From positions 62,001-126,000 of the forward strand of contig JBBHKE010003504.1 of the NCBI GenBank assembly GCA_037447655.1: a stretch of DNA of 64,000 bases. Direction: 5' to 3'. Positions 23,001-32,308 of this stretch are shown one piece after another (within the stretch, counting starts at the first letter, position 1; each line of letters begins with the position of its first letter). The notes under the pieces are model-generated. The model saw nothing but the letters and a program-made list of their open reading frames with translations, was not told the DNA's origin and ran no database searches. Source of the DNA: Zygnema cylindricum (taxonomy: Eukaryota > Streptophyta > Zygnematophyceae > Zygnematales > Zygnemataceae). Position numbers and translations under genes: made by a program.

Positions 23001-25145
23001 TACGCAGAAGAACAACACCACATAGAAAAGTCATACATATTCGCTACACCTTCCATCGCTATTCGAATTAGTGGATTACTAGCGGTAATGAGGATTTGGT
23101 ATTGACTACACTAAATTATGTTTTGCCACGTGGCTTACTGTGGGCACTTAATTAAATAGTCTTATCAACACTAATTTGCGCTTTCGAGTAAAAGCACATG
23201 GGCTCAGGCTATGGTTACTGACTCTAATGGCGATGGGCAGTGACTTGTGATATTAAAATTATTTGTCATAAGTGTACGGATTTGTAAGGATTTGAAACCA
23301 TACCGAAACTACTTACTGGCATCCATGATTATAGATTACAAACTTAAAAATAGCCAATTCAATTAAAAAAAACTAAAAAACTAGGAATCAAATCAGAGGT
23401 TCATATCCATCAGAAAACAGAAAAACAAAACAAAAAAGACAAAAACAGAATAGGACAAAAAAATAAAGACAAAAAAAGAGGAAGACAAAAACAGAAAAAA
23501 AAAGCAGAGAAAAACAAAAATAGACAAAAAAAAAACAAAACAACTGCAGAGAAAAACAAAAACAGGGTAAACTTGACGGATCCGATCAGATTACTAACAT
23601 GTTTCAGTAAACAAACAGAAAAAATCATAATAAATAAATAAATAAAAATTCTCACACATCTAATGTATTTCAAAGTTGTCAGTCAACAAAAAAAGATGAA
23701 AAACAAAAATTGAAATAAAATTTCGGGAAAAAAAAATTAGAAAAAAAACATTTGAAAAAAGTAGTATAAATAATAATAAAAAAAAAAACAAAAATTACTC
23801 AATTTCCCATAAAAAATAAGATAGAAAAGATGTCAAAACTGATCCTAAACCAGATAAAATAAATAAATAAAACAAATAAAATGAGAAAGATTTACCCTTA
23901 AGTCAAGGGTTAAATAGTACAATATTAAGCGTCACCATACGTATGATAACTCAAAAAATGATGTAAAGTCCTACAATATACCCTTAAAACAAGACTAGAA
24001 ATAAGATATACATGATAACCCTTAAAATAATAAGTAATAACCCTTATAATGATGAAGTTAATTAAAAAAGAGGACAAACATCATTATAGAAAAAAAAAAA
24101 GGACGGAGAAGAATCAAAATTGATCCTAAAATAAAAAATACAAGATATAAAATGGATTTACCTGGAAAAAAAAGAGAAGATCACCATTATTATAGGAAAA
24201 TTAAGATAGAAATGGATTAAAAGATTAAAAACGGATCACATGAAAACAAAATTCAAAATTTGACTCTAAAAAATAAAATTAGAAGAAATAAAATGGATTT
24301 ACCTGAAAAAAAAAATAGGAGAACCATCATTGTAGGAAAAATAGATAGAAAAGAGCCAAAATTGACCCCAAATATTAAGAGACATAAACTAAATTTACCT
24401 TAAAAAGAGGAGAATCATCACTATTATCGACGGCAGATTTCAAGTAATCTGATGGAGAGGCCTGTCAGGTGAAAAAACAACAAAAAAAAGAAAAGTAAAC
24501 ATTAATATGCAATAAACCATAATCGCCATACTCTCCTCCCTCCCTTTTCACTCTTTCAGGCTACCGTCTGGCCACACCTTCTCTCTCCCTCTCCCTTTTC
24601 CTCTCCCTCTCCGCCTCTCCCTTCCCCCCCCTCCCTCTCCCAGCAAAAAACAATTGCAAAGAAAATGCCTAAAACGACAAAAATTCCAGCAATACTATTT
24701 CAAACTTTTTTTAAACAAATAGTACTTCAAACAATTAAACAATCTTATAAAAAATCTGATTAAACTATAATAATTCAAACAATTCTATAAACATAAGATG
24801 TGTATTTACAAATTTACATATTTATATATTTATATATTTATATATTTATATATATGCTTTATCTACTACCCTTTCAAAAAACAACAACGAAGCAGAGACA
24901 GAAACCTCCGAAAGAAAAAATATCAAAAAAAATATTCAAACAGAAGAATTTATTCAAATACAAAAAAAATCATTTAAAATAAAAAAAAAAATTGCGCAAA
25001 TACGAAAAATAACAATCAAATACCGACAACTAATTAAATAAAAAAAAAGATCATTATTCATGTCTTAAAATATGCTCATCATGCTGACCTGAGCTGAGAA
25101 TAAGACTGCAGAAAGGACAAACAAGTACGGTAAAATGGACGCCAT
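16899..25145 (-). CDS. Cathepsin B-like cysteine protease (papain family C1), 11 exons
   Basis: Exons on the minus strand: 25145-25089, 24461-24399, 22460-22383, 21946-21787, 20735-20731 (5 nt), 20462-20388, 19585-19460, 19021-18806, 18407-18294, 17754-17719, 17051-16899. All introns are GT..AG and the sum is 1083 nt, 360 codons plus TAA. The product has a signal peptide ([19 protein letters not shown]), a propeptide, and a mature enzyme starting near [11 protein letters not shown]. Catalytic Cys is in [10 protein letters not shown], His in [11 protein letters not shown] and Asn in [10 protein letters not shown]. The [13 protein letters not shown] block and the [15 protein letters not shown] occluding-loop region are cathepsin B features. 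It should act in the vacuole or secretory pathway as an endo- or dipeptidyl-peptidase. The tail is a short acidic repeat ending SDVEVA. The acceptor of exon 4 and the microexon are inferred; the rest is well supported. Confidence 0.88.
17089..17190. repeat. Degenerate TTTAGGTT-type tract
   Basis: GGTTTAGGTTTAGGTTGGC-like units, telomere-like but irregular, in the last intron of the cathepsin gene. Confidence 0.5.
17719..17754 (-). CDS. Cathepsin B exon 10 (active-site Asn)
   Basis: Acceptor GGGATTTGCAG, 12 codons [12 protein letters not shown], donor GAG/GTAAGT. It contains the Asn that orients the catalytic His. Confidence 0.88.
18294..18407 (-). CDS. Cathepsin B exon 9 (active-site His)
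   Basis: Acceptor TTTTCTTAG, 38 codons [30 protein letters not shown], donor TGG/GTGAGT. Confidence 0.9.
18520..18684. mobile_element. Intronic MITE, TA target site (165 bp)
   Basis: Left end CACTGTGAATTGTTATTAACGG, right end CTAATAACTATTCACGGTG, TA at 18518-18519 and 18685-18686. It lies in the intron between exons 8 and 9 of the protease. Confidence 0.7.
18731..18792. repeat. (AAAACC)n microsatellite
   Basis: About ten AAAACC/AAAACA units next to the MITE in the same intron. Confidence 0.85.
18806..19021 (-). CDS. Cathepsin B exon 8 (occluding-loop region)
   Basis: Acceptor CTGTTTTCAG, 72 codons from [17 protein letters not shown] to [12 protein letters not shown], donor GAG/GTATGT. Confidence 0.9.
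19460..19585 (-). CDS. Cathepsin B exon 7
   Basis: Acceptor GGTTTTGCAG, 42 codons including [20 protein letters not shown] and [10 protein letters not shown], donor AAC/GTGAGA. Confidence 0.9.
20216..20375. mobile_element. Degenerate intronic MITE
   Basis: It shares AATAGAGTTAGTGGATTA and AAATTATG blocks with 23047-23241 and ends TCTAATAGCAATGGGTGG. It lies in the intron between exons 6 and 7. Confidence 0.4.
20388..20462 (-). CDS. Cathepsin B exon 6 (active-site Cys)
   Basis: Acceptor AACTGCAG, 25 codons [20 protein letters not shown] and on to NE, donor GAG/GTGTGA. It carries the nucleophile Cys. Confidence 0.9.
20731..20735 (-). CDS. Inferred 5-nt microexon (ATCAG) of cathepsin B
   Basis: The minus strand reads GGCAG/ATCAG/GTATAA. 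Exon 4 ends in phase 1 with G and exon 6 begins in phase 0 with Gly of GHCGSCW, so 3n+2 nt are missing. G+AT CAG encodes Asp-Gln, exactly the residues conserved before GHCGSCW in plant cathepsin B. Without it the frame is broken. Confidence 0.65.
21290..21450. mobile_element. Degenerate intronic MITE
   Basis: Blocks GTAAATTATGTTTTGCC and TTAATAGCGACAGGCAGT relate it to 23047-23241. It lies in the intron between exon 4 and the microexon. Confidence 0.4.
21598..21816. repeat. Tandem duplication of exon 4 end plus donor
   Basis: Two copies of roughly 115-120 bp: CCTCAGACTAAAAA..TTGGGCAAT. One contains the real exon 4 end and donor (21787). The other (about 21672-21702) repeats the last codons and a GTGGTAAGT donor with substitutions. 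A MITE-end-like TAATAACCATTCACGGTG lies in each copy. Confidence 0.7.
21787..21946 (-). CDS. Cathepsin B exon 4 (propeptide end, mature N-terminus)
   Basis: 160 nt: [20 protein letters not shown], then [20 protein letters not shown]. It ends in phase 1 at GAG/GTAAGT. The chosen acceptor CAG/AAG gives the best family fit; GAG/CAG three bases upstream is also possible. Confidence 0.8.
22147..22201. repeat. (GA)n(GGGA)n microsatellite
   Basis: GAGAGAGA followed by GGGAGGGAGGGA units, in the intron between exons 3 and 4. Confidence 0.9.
22383..22460 (-). CDS. Cathepsin B exon 3 (propeptide)
   Basis: Acceptor TTTTTTGCAG, 26 codons including [19 protein letters not shown], donor AAC/GTAAGT. The NAGW motif is typical of plant cathepsin B propeptides. 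Confidence 0.85.
22855..22980. repeat. AT-rich dinucleotide run and (GGGAGA)n tract
   Basis: ATGTATATATACATACAC, then GAGGGAGAAGGGGGGAGAGG-type repeats, in the long intron between exons 2 and 3. Confidence 0.75.
23047..23241. mobile_element. Intronic MITE (about 195 bp)
   Basis: Left end CACCTTCCATCGCTATTCG with TA at 23045-23046. Right end TCTAATGGCGATGGGCAGTG near 23241 followed by A. The TIRs are imperfect. Confidence 0.55.
23400..23880. repeat. A-rich low-complexity DNA
   Basis: GACAAAAACAGAAAAA-type repeats within the intron between exons 2 and 3. ORFs here are artefacts of composition. Confidence 0.7.
24399..24461 (-). CDS. Cathepsin B exon 2 (propeptide)
   Basis: Acceptor CCTGACAG, 21 codons [16 protein letters not shown], donor AAG/GTAAAT. 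Phase 0 at both ends. Confidence 0.7.
24800..24857. repeat. (ATTTATAT)n microsatellite in intron 1
   Basis: ATTTATAT units repeated about five times. Confidence 0.85.
25089..25145 (-). CDS. Cathepsin B exon 1 (start codon, signal peptide)
   Basis: ATG at 25145-25143, 19 codons with a hydrophobic core [12 protein letters not shown], then donor CAG/GTCAGC. It ends in phase 0. Confidence 0.75.
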
Positions 25146-25436
25146 TGCAAGTCCACCAGGCAGAAGGTTGAGAGATTATTGCTGAAGAATGCTTTTTCAA
25201 GTGCTGGTTACTTCAAAAGTGCGGAATATAAGGTGCGTACTATAAGCGTACTGTAGGTCTTTCTAAGTACAGTACAGTACTGTAGTTCGCACAAAATCTG
25301 CAATTATAGTGTACGGTACAGTACTGTACGGTATTTTCTGTACTGTAAAACAACGGTTTGCAATTGTTGATAGCTATCGGGCCGGTTTGGAGGGAACCGA
25401 ACCGAACCAAACTAAACCAGGTTTTCTTCATTCGGC

Positions 25437-25641
25437 ACACCATAGATGTTAACGGCAATGGATGTTAACGTTTTGACTTTTTTCGCCTCTTCAAACAATC
25501 TTTTTGCGTGCACATATGTACAATGTCTAGTTGGATACCGTCAATTCATAAAGTGTGCACGAATAACGAGAGAAAAAATGTTTTGAGAGGCGGAAAAAAC
25601 GTTAACAATTTCACATTAAACCCTAATAGCGATACCTGGTG
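25437..25641. mobile_element. Degenerate MITE upstream of the cathepsin gene
   Basis: The right end CCTAATAGCGATACCTGGTG (followed by TA) matches a worn left end CACACCATAGATGTTAACGG. It lies within 0.5 kb upstream of the protease ATG, so it may overlap the promoter. Confidence 0.4.
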
Positions 25642-26980
25642 TACTGTACGGCTGTTCGGTTCGTCAAATTTGGTTTTTGGATTTTAGCGGTTTGCTTCGG
25701 TTAGAGGTTTCAAAGAGATAACAAGCGTTAGCCTCGGTTCTATTAAGCCCAGGTTTGGAACGACGTATGAATGTACGGTCTTCCAGGACCTGGCGTTACG
25801 AAGTTACAGTACAGTACTACTGAATATACGTGTCAATACAAGTACAGCAGAAAAGTACGAATGATGTGCAAAGTCACCAAGTACAGTACATAGTTCAAAA
25901 GTAGGCGTTTCTATTGTAGGCCTTTGTATGCGCCTTTATCGTAAGTTGTGTTATGGGCTTTTCATGTGATCTTCTTAAATCGCTACTTTGATCAGAGACC
26001 GTCCGATCGTCCGAATCTGACGGTTTAAATAAAAATACCTCAAAACTCACAGAAAAATATTTTTTTGTCCAAATGTTTTTCAAAATTTAGACATGACGTT
26101 TAATTATCTATCTATCGATGTGCATTTCAACCCTGTTACTATTTTTTTTCATTTTGCGACCAATACAATATGGGTCTTAAGGTCATATTGTATGTTTTGC
26201 GTACAATAGGCATATTGTATGGGACTACTTTCACCTACTTTTGAACTATGGTACAGCACAGTAGTACGTTAATTTCGACGGAGTAGCTTTTTGGCTTTTT
26301 TGGCTTTTTTGGCCTTTTAGCATATTTTTTAGATTTTTTTAGGATATTAAAGGTTTAGAGGTTTGAGCTGATTGGTTCGACCGAATCCAGCGATTCGTTT
26401 TGGTTCGAACTTTCCAAACCAGGGTTCAAACTGTCTACCCCGTGACATCCACCCTGTTGAACTCGAGTCTCTAATAATTATTTTACGCTTATTTTTGAGC
26501 TTTTGACAACGTGTATTTTAGGAGATTTGAAATTCACGTCTTTTTTTTTCAAAAGGTACGATCTAAAATATTTTTATTGGCGTAAATTTATCCGTACTTT
26601 ATGCTTACTTGTAATTTGAAACTATTGAGCTTTGGTCACACGGTCAAGTAGGCAAAATCCTAAAAAACATTTAAAAAAAAAGAAAAAAGTAACGTTTTTT
26701 TTTATTTCTATCATTTTGGAGGCATCGATGTTTCGACAGTTCGGTTCGGACCAAAACGGAACCGACCGACCGAATCGCGCTGAGTGCGACTGTACTGTAC
26801 TTGTTGACGTTATTTACTTCCGTACTTCAAGCGTCAGAAAGCTACAGTACAGAAAAATATCTAAAACATGTCACGTGGCTTAAAAAAGGCCCCAAATTTG
26901 AAATTTCTGACGCTGCAACAATTTTGGTCATACAAGGTGATGTGAACATATAGGGCAGCTACACTATTGAAGATTTACAC
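25642..26980. other. No gene recognised
   Basis: AT-rich DNA with many GTACAGTAC words and a short TTTTTTGGC triplication near 26285. A GGTTCGGACC-type degenerate block occurs near 26740-26770. Confidence 0.4.
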
Positions 26981-27266
26981 TACACCGCCAATCGCTATTA
27001 GAGTCAAGGATTAAATAGCGTCAAAAAACAATTAGCGTTATTGATTCTAATTTAGTACCTGAGACGTGGCAGATTATGGTCCACGTACTTAAATAGCGTT
27101 ATTAATTGTATTTCAGGTTTTTTTTTTTTTTAAAAAGGGCACCGAATTGGCGTTATATACTCTAATAGTGTATTTGCAGGGGAAGAAGGCAAAAAATTTA
27201 AGTAGGGGTAAAAAATTTAATCAATTTTGACTCAATTGTGGGAGATATTGAATAACAATACACTTA

Positions 27267-28004
27267 GGGTGGCGTTCCATCAGGAAATTCTGTAATCGTA
27301 CGAACAACATTACAGAATGCTACACTTTGAACGCTGTTCTCTCGCGCAGAGTCTGTAATCCACGTGCTCCGAAATGAGTGGTACCACGTAAGATAAGATC
27401 GTTTATTGAAAATCGTCAAATATATTTTACACCGACCAACTTCAACTCGAAATCGTCATTTGCATACCATGTACGTGCGGAGCAGGGCATCGTACCACAC
27501 ATTTTGTACTCTTTGCAAACGCTTGTCAGATGCCAGCTCATTATTTTTAGGGTTTCTGCTTTTTCGCGTGACGAATGAGCGCTTCCACAAATAGTGTGAC
27601 GAATGGCCGGTAGCAAAAATAGTGCGACGAAAGCTCGTTACGAGATCACTTTCGTGATTTCCGTTGAATTTTTGAACGCATATATCATGTGCGAAATTTT
27701 TCGATTTCCATTGGTTTGCCGTCGTGACACGTGCATTCATTATCCAACGTGTCGCGGCTCAATTTTTTCTGTAAATGGTGATGTACCTCCTCGAGGTACA
27801 TCACCATTTACAGAAACTTTCGAAGCGAATGCTTAGCGAAAAAAAATCCAACGGTCATTGTTACCTCGCAGACCTTTGGAAAATATTGGCAAGATTCTCT
27901 GTAATGCTGTTCGCGTATAGAAACAAAATAAGAGGTACGGCATAGTACGGATAGGTCCGGATTCCTGTAAACAACCTCACTTTTCGTCTGATGGAACGCC
28001 ACCC
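27267..28004. mobile_element. DNA transposon with GGGTGGCGTTCCATCAG ends (738 bp), nested
   Basis: Perfect terminal inverted repeats GGGTGGCGTTCCATCAG, extendable to TTAGGG..CCCTAA, with TA on both sides. It contains a perfect long hairpin at 27766-27816. The superfamily is not resolved. Confidence 0.75.
27766..27816. repeat. Perfect 24-bp inverted repeat (hairpin) with 3-nt loop
   Basis: TTTCTGTAAATGGTGATGTA plus CCTC pairs completely with the second arm ending TACATCACCATTTACAGAAA; the loop is CTC. Confidence 0.95.
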
Positions 28005-28754
28005 TAATTCTATTTTTTCCATTATTCTAATTAGGTTTTTTTTTCAATTAGCGTTAATAGTGGAAGTACACTGTGATAGAAATAGTGTGGCGTACGGACA
28101 GGGTATCTCCGTATGAAATGGTACTTTTTGAATTACAAAAGCATAAAAAGACACTTAACATTATTGCGCACACATGTGAATGTGCACTGGAAGAAAGAGA
28201 TTCAAACTCGTCAACAAAAATCACGTTCTCATATGTTCATCCGTCGACCGTGTGAACAGCGCGACGGCGTACGAGTTGTCACATTTTGTTCGGATACACA
28301 TATTACTGTAGACATCGAAAGGGCGGGTATTTATTATTCAGGACAACCCAAAATACAGTTAGGGATTAATTAGTATATATTTTTTTTTTCAAAAAAATAA
28401 AATTCCCGATTAGTGTTAATAACACTAATTTTTTTTTTACGCTATTTATTCCTTTACTCTAATAGCGATTGACGGTGTACTGTACTGTAGTCGTACAATT
28501 CATACAGTTTTTTGACCTAATGTACGATACTGTACATCAGAGCAAATTTCTTCAATGTAATCAAAGATTATCCTAATAAACCTGCGTTGCAGTAAACCTG
28601 CATGTATATAGCTGATATAACGACCAGGTACCTCCAGAATTCTCCTGTATTGCAGTCATGTATGTCAGGGTTACATGCTTCCAAAGTACTACACGGTGAA
28701 CATTAGTGTTAATAACACATTCGGCGCTCCTTAATTTTGACCCTCAAACCTAAA

Positions 28755-28800
28755 ATATAACCTAAAAACCCTAAAAAACCCTAAAAAAACCTAATTTTAT
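28755..28800. repeat. Degenerate telomere-like AACCCTAAAAA units
   Basis: Four units of ACCCTAAAAA and related forms. Too short and irregular to be a telomere. Confidence 0.5.
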
Positions 28801-28937
28801 TTTTCCAATACGATTTTATATAGGTACGGCTGATTCAATTAATCTAATTAAGACGGTTATTAAATAGTGTAGTATACGAAATGTGTCAGTCCGTACTACA
28901 GCTGCTCGTCATTTAGTTACAAATGTACAGAAAAAGT

Positions 28938-29007
28938 GTCAGATAAGGGCGTCGGCAGGGAAAAGTGAGTGCGTCAGATAAGGGCGTCGGCAGGGAAAAG
29001 TGAGTGC
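28938..29007. repeat. Perfect 35-bp tandem duplication
   Basis: Two identical adjacent copies beginning GTCAGATAAGGGCGTCGGC. Confidence 0.9.
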
Positions 29008-29684
29008 GTCGACACGGGAAGGAGCACTCAGAATTGTTTCCTAGTCATAAAGACGAGAAAAAACTGTGCGAGCCTGTTCTCACATGTTCAAACGAACATT
29101 ATGTGAACACGGGCTATAGCGGCTAGGCGGCGCTAACACTATGGGGGAATGAGTCTCCAAATTAGTGTTGGATATATAAATTAACGTTAATTTTTGTAGG
29201 CGTTAGGCTCATCAACCCAAAATAGAGCTAAGAACTATATTTTTGTCTTTACACCAGTAATGTCTTTACACCTACTGCGATTTCAATTCAAGTGTGGCAA
29301 ACTGGCACCCGTATCATAATGCCCATCGATATTAAAGTTAGTACGGTACCTTTGTTAATTCCTTAACGACTTCTTTTGGCCAATCATCAAATAATACAGT
29401 CTGTACTGCACTGTACTATACTAGTATACTGTACTGTTAGCCGCACTATTTCAGGGAGACGACTGAAATTTGCCACGCCTCCTTGCTACAAAAATAAAAA
29501 TATATATATATATTATAATATCGCATTAATAGTTTAATACGCATAAATCCTTTTGCTAATACGGTAATACCGCTCTGAGCATCGCTGGAAAAGTGAAAAA
29601 AACATTTTTTTAAAAAAAATATTAAATTATATATATATACTTAACATTATTCAAAAGCTTTTCTATTTGCGAAGGAACATACAA

Positions 29685-29756
29685 GAACCGTTAGCTCAGT
29701 GGTAGAGCAATCGACTGCAGATCGATAGGTCTCTGGTTCAAACCCGGAACGGTTCT
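29685..29756 (+). tRNA. tRNA-Cys (GCA)
   Basis: 72 nt fold as a cloverleaf: acceptor GAACCGT/ACGGTTC with discriminator T, as tRNA-Cys requires; D arm GCTC..GAGC; anticodon arm ATCGA-CTGCAGA-TCGAT with anticodon GCA; T arm TCTGG-TTCAAAC-CCGGA. No intron and no encoded CCA. The internal A and B boxes are good. No T-run follows within 40 nt; the first TTTT is near 29813. Confidence 0.95.
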
Positions 29757-29938
29757 ATATAACTGTTCTCATCACGGCTGTTGCATATAAAGTTAAAAAC
29801 TGTAAAATCGTCATTTTGATCCTTGTCGCTCCTTGCGTGGTTTCCAGTTTCCACGTTTAGGGAAATAAATAGCTTATATTGCGCAATGAATAATATTTTA
29901 AATATATACTTATATAATTGCATAACCATAATATATAT

Positions 29939-30010
29939 GAACCGTTAGCTCAGTGGTAGAGCAATCGACTGCAGATCGATAGGTCTCCGGCTCAAACCCG
30001 GAACGGTTCT
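29939..30010 (+). tRNA. tRNA-Cys (GCA), second copy
   Basis: Identical to the first copy except for two changes in the T arm (TCCGG-CTCAAAC). The second change replaces the invariant T54 and damages the B box (GGCTCAAAC), so this copy may be weak or a pseudogene. TTTT follows 7 nt after the end. The two genes are 182 bp apart in direct orientation. Confidence 0.88.
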
Positions 30011-30323
30011 AGGAATTTTGTGCAACTTGAAGTAACTTTGCGACACCAAACTGCTTAAGTATAGTAATTGGCCAAAGTTACGTCCCCATGTGTACGTCAC
30101 CATGTAATCGGTTCTTTGTTTGTATTTTAGATGTAGTAAAGATTCTCCGTACTACTTTGAAGAGCGTCCCTATGAGCGAAAATGAAATCGGGACTTTGAA
30201 ATGTGACGGTTGTAGACGTAGGTACAACTTGTGACGATTGAAGACGACTACGAAGCTTCCGGCGATTAGTGACGCCACCAAAAACAGCGACAGATGTAGA
30301 CGTCTAGATTTTTGTGAAATCGT

Positions 30324-31221
30324 TAGTGTTGTGTATCGGTAAAAAACTCATCGCGATAACACCGATACCGATAGTTATCGGTTATCGAACGGTCAGAGCT
30401 TCCGATATATCGGTCTGGGACCAACAAATTCCATATCGGCGATAACTTAAAAAATATATAGTATGCGTACAATAATAGTACTTTATAACATACTGTATTA
30501 TTTTATTGATTTTATATAGCCTGGCATGCCACGTATAAAAACCTGTTCCGTTACAGTTTAACTGCAATTTATTACGGTAAACGCGGCACATAAACGTTGG
30601 CCGGTTAATTGAACAAAAAATTTACGGCGACGGACGGAAATTTACTAAAAAATTGGTGAACATGGAACTGGGAAAGGACGGCGGACACAAAAGTACAACG
30701 GACACAAAATAACATTCTGCGCGCCGCCAGAATCGAACGGACGACTAGGAATGAGAAAATACGAACGGACGGGCCAGCGTGAGCGCAGGCATCCCTGAAT
30801 GGCTCTTTTGGCAGCTTTTGCCAAAAAAGCCGACATATTGACACGTGGCAGGTCCCTAGTGGATCTCAAGGAATTAAGGGACAAAGCCATGGCGTCGGTT
30901 GTGAAAGGTACATCGTTTTTACTGGATCCGTATCAAAATCGTACATATTTCATGGCGGCTACGGTACTTTCTATGCTTGTACACGTCCGAAAAATATGAC
31001 GAACAGTTGAGTGTGCAGACCGTACATTTATCTGTACGGTCCGTACAGTTATCGCCGATAATTATAGTTATCGGCATTATCGCCGATAAGTACCCGATAT
31101 TATCGGCTACTTATCGGCGATAAGACCGATGTCGATATATCGTACCAATATATCGATTATCGGATACTCGAAAAAAGGCCCATATCGGTTATCGGCAAAT
31201 CCTTAGCGATACACAACACTA
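30324..31221. mobile_element. hAT-like non-autonomous element (898 bp)
   Basis: The terminal inverted repeats TAGTGTTGTGTATCG..CGATACACAACACTA are perfect. The 8-bp target duplication GAAATCGT lies at 30316-30323 and 31222-31229. The empty site is seen in the repeat at about 6828-6845. Subterminal zones are full of ATCGG/CCGAT words in both orientations, as expected for transposase binding sites. A 66-codon frame at 30799-30999 is not enough to claim a transposase. Confidence 0.92.
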
Positions 31222-31692
31222 GAAATCGTAGATGTTTAGGGTTTGGTGATATTGTGACGTCACGCTCACTTGTGACAACGTCGACGTCACTGATTCAATA
31301 ACTTTCCGCCATGGTTTTCCGATTTCATTTTTTCTACTTTTCTCGCTCGACTTGCCATTGAAAAAAAACCATAAAATTTTCAAAAATAATATTTTTAAAA
31401 GATCTTTCATTTTATACCAATATTATCGTGTCTCATTCTAAAAAGTGTGAGATAACAGCGATGGTGTGAGAGGGAGAAGGGAGAGGCGACGACGGCGCAA
31501 AATTTTGCAAAGGACCCTATGAATGAAAGTGGAGGTCCGTGACCCCTGCATATTTTTTTCCGAACATTCCCGTGACGGGCACGGAGAAAAATAGCGAGGA
31601 CTCTCCCTCGTGTTAAAATTTTCCCACGCTTGTGGTTGTGCGTGGATCGTTTTTCATTCGCTGTTTGGGCGGTACTTGAACTAAAATCACTA

Positions 31693-32308
31693 CACCTCGA
31701 ATCGTAATTAGAGAAATGAAAAAATCAGAGTACAAAAACAAAAAAAAACAATTAGAGTAATGAACTCTAATTTATGTGATAGAACTTTTTCACAAAGGAA
31801 GTTTACTCTAATTTATTTAAATACTCTATATTGGGTTATGTCAGCAATAAATTTCCGCGCTGAAATTATGAACACTAAATTACGTAGATGTACAAAATCT
31901 GTCAGTCCGTATAGTTTTGACGTCATTATGACGTTAGTATTATTTGTCGCGCTGAATGTCAGCTAATGTTCACACTGACGACGATGCTGTTGACGGACGA
32001 GAGTTATGCGAACGGCTTTTTTTCGATGTGATTGATTTTTCGTTTAGTGCGATTTCACGTGCGAGCGTGATTGTATTAAATCATTATTTGTATTTTTTTA
32101 CTTAAAAAAGTACAATTTTGCACGGTCGAATGTCGTCTGTACTCCACACTATTTAAAACGAACCTATATTACAATTTTGTTACGCTAATTAAACTTACCT
32201 AAATTAGAATAATGAAAAAATTAGAATCATTTACTCTATTTGATGTAATATAGTCGAAATTTCGAGCGACCGAATTAGAGTAATTTACTCTAATTACAAT
32301 TCGAGGTG
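31693..32308. mobile_element. MITE-family element (616 bp) inserted in the hAT terminus
   Basis: Ends CACCTCGAATCGTAATTAG and CTAATTACAATTCGAGGTG, TA at 31691-31692 and 32309-32310. The TA is the first dinucleotide of the hAT-like element, which gives the order of insertion. Confidence 0.85.

Larger units (their letters stand above)
26983..28477. mobile_element. MITE-family element with nested insertion (1495 bp)
   Basis: Left end CACCGCCAATCGCTATTAGA and right end TCTAATAGCGATTGACGGTG, with TA at 26981-26982 and 28478-28479. A separate 738-bp element sits inside; without it the host element is about 757 bp. No transposase frame was recognised. Confidence 0.7.
28692..29210. repeat. Dispersed repeat, copy 2
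   Basis: It starts with a worn CACGGTGAACATTAGTG end after TA (28690-28691) and matches copy 1 (9796-10260) over GCGTCGACAC..GGCTATAGCGGC..ACTATGGG. It also includes a telomere-like stretch and a 35-bp tandem duplication. Confidence 0.5.

Noticed and set aside
28755-28800. Interstitial telomere
   Set aside because: Only a few irregular AACCCTAAAAA units inside a dispersed repeat.
30799-30999. 66-codon ORF inside the hAT-like element as transposase
   Set aside because: Too short, no hAT dimerisation or catalytic motif that can be defended.
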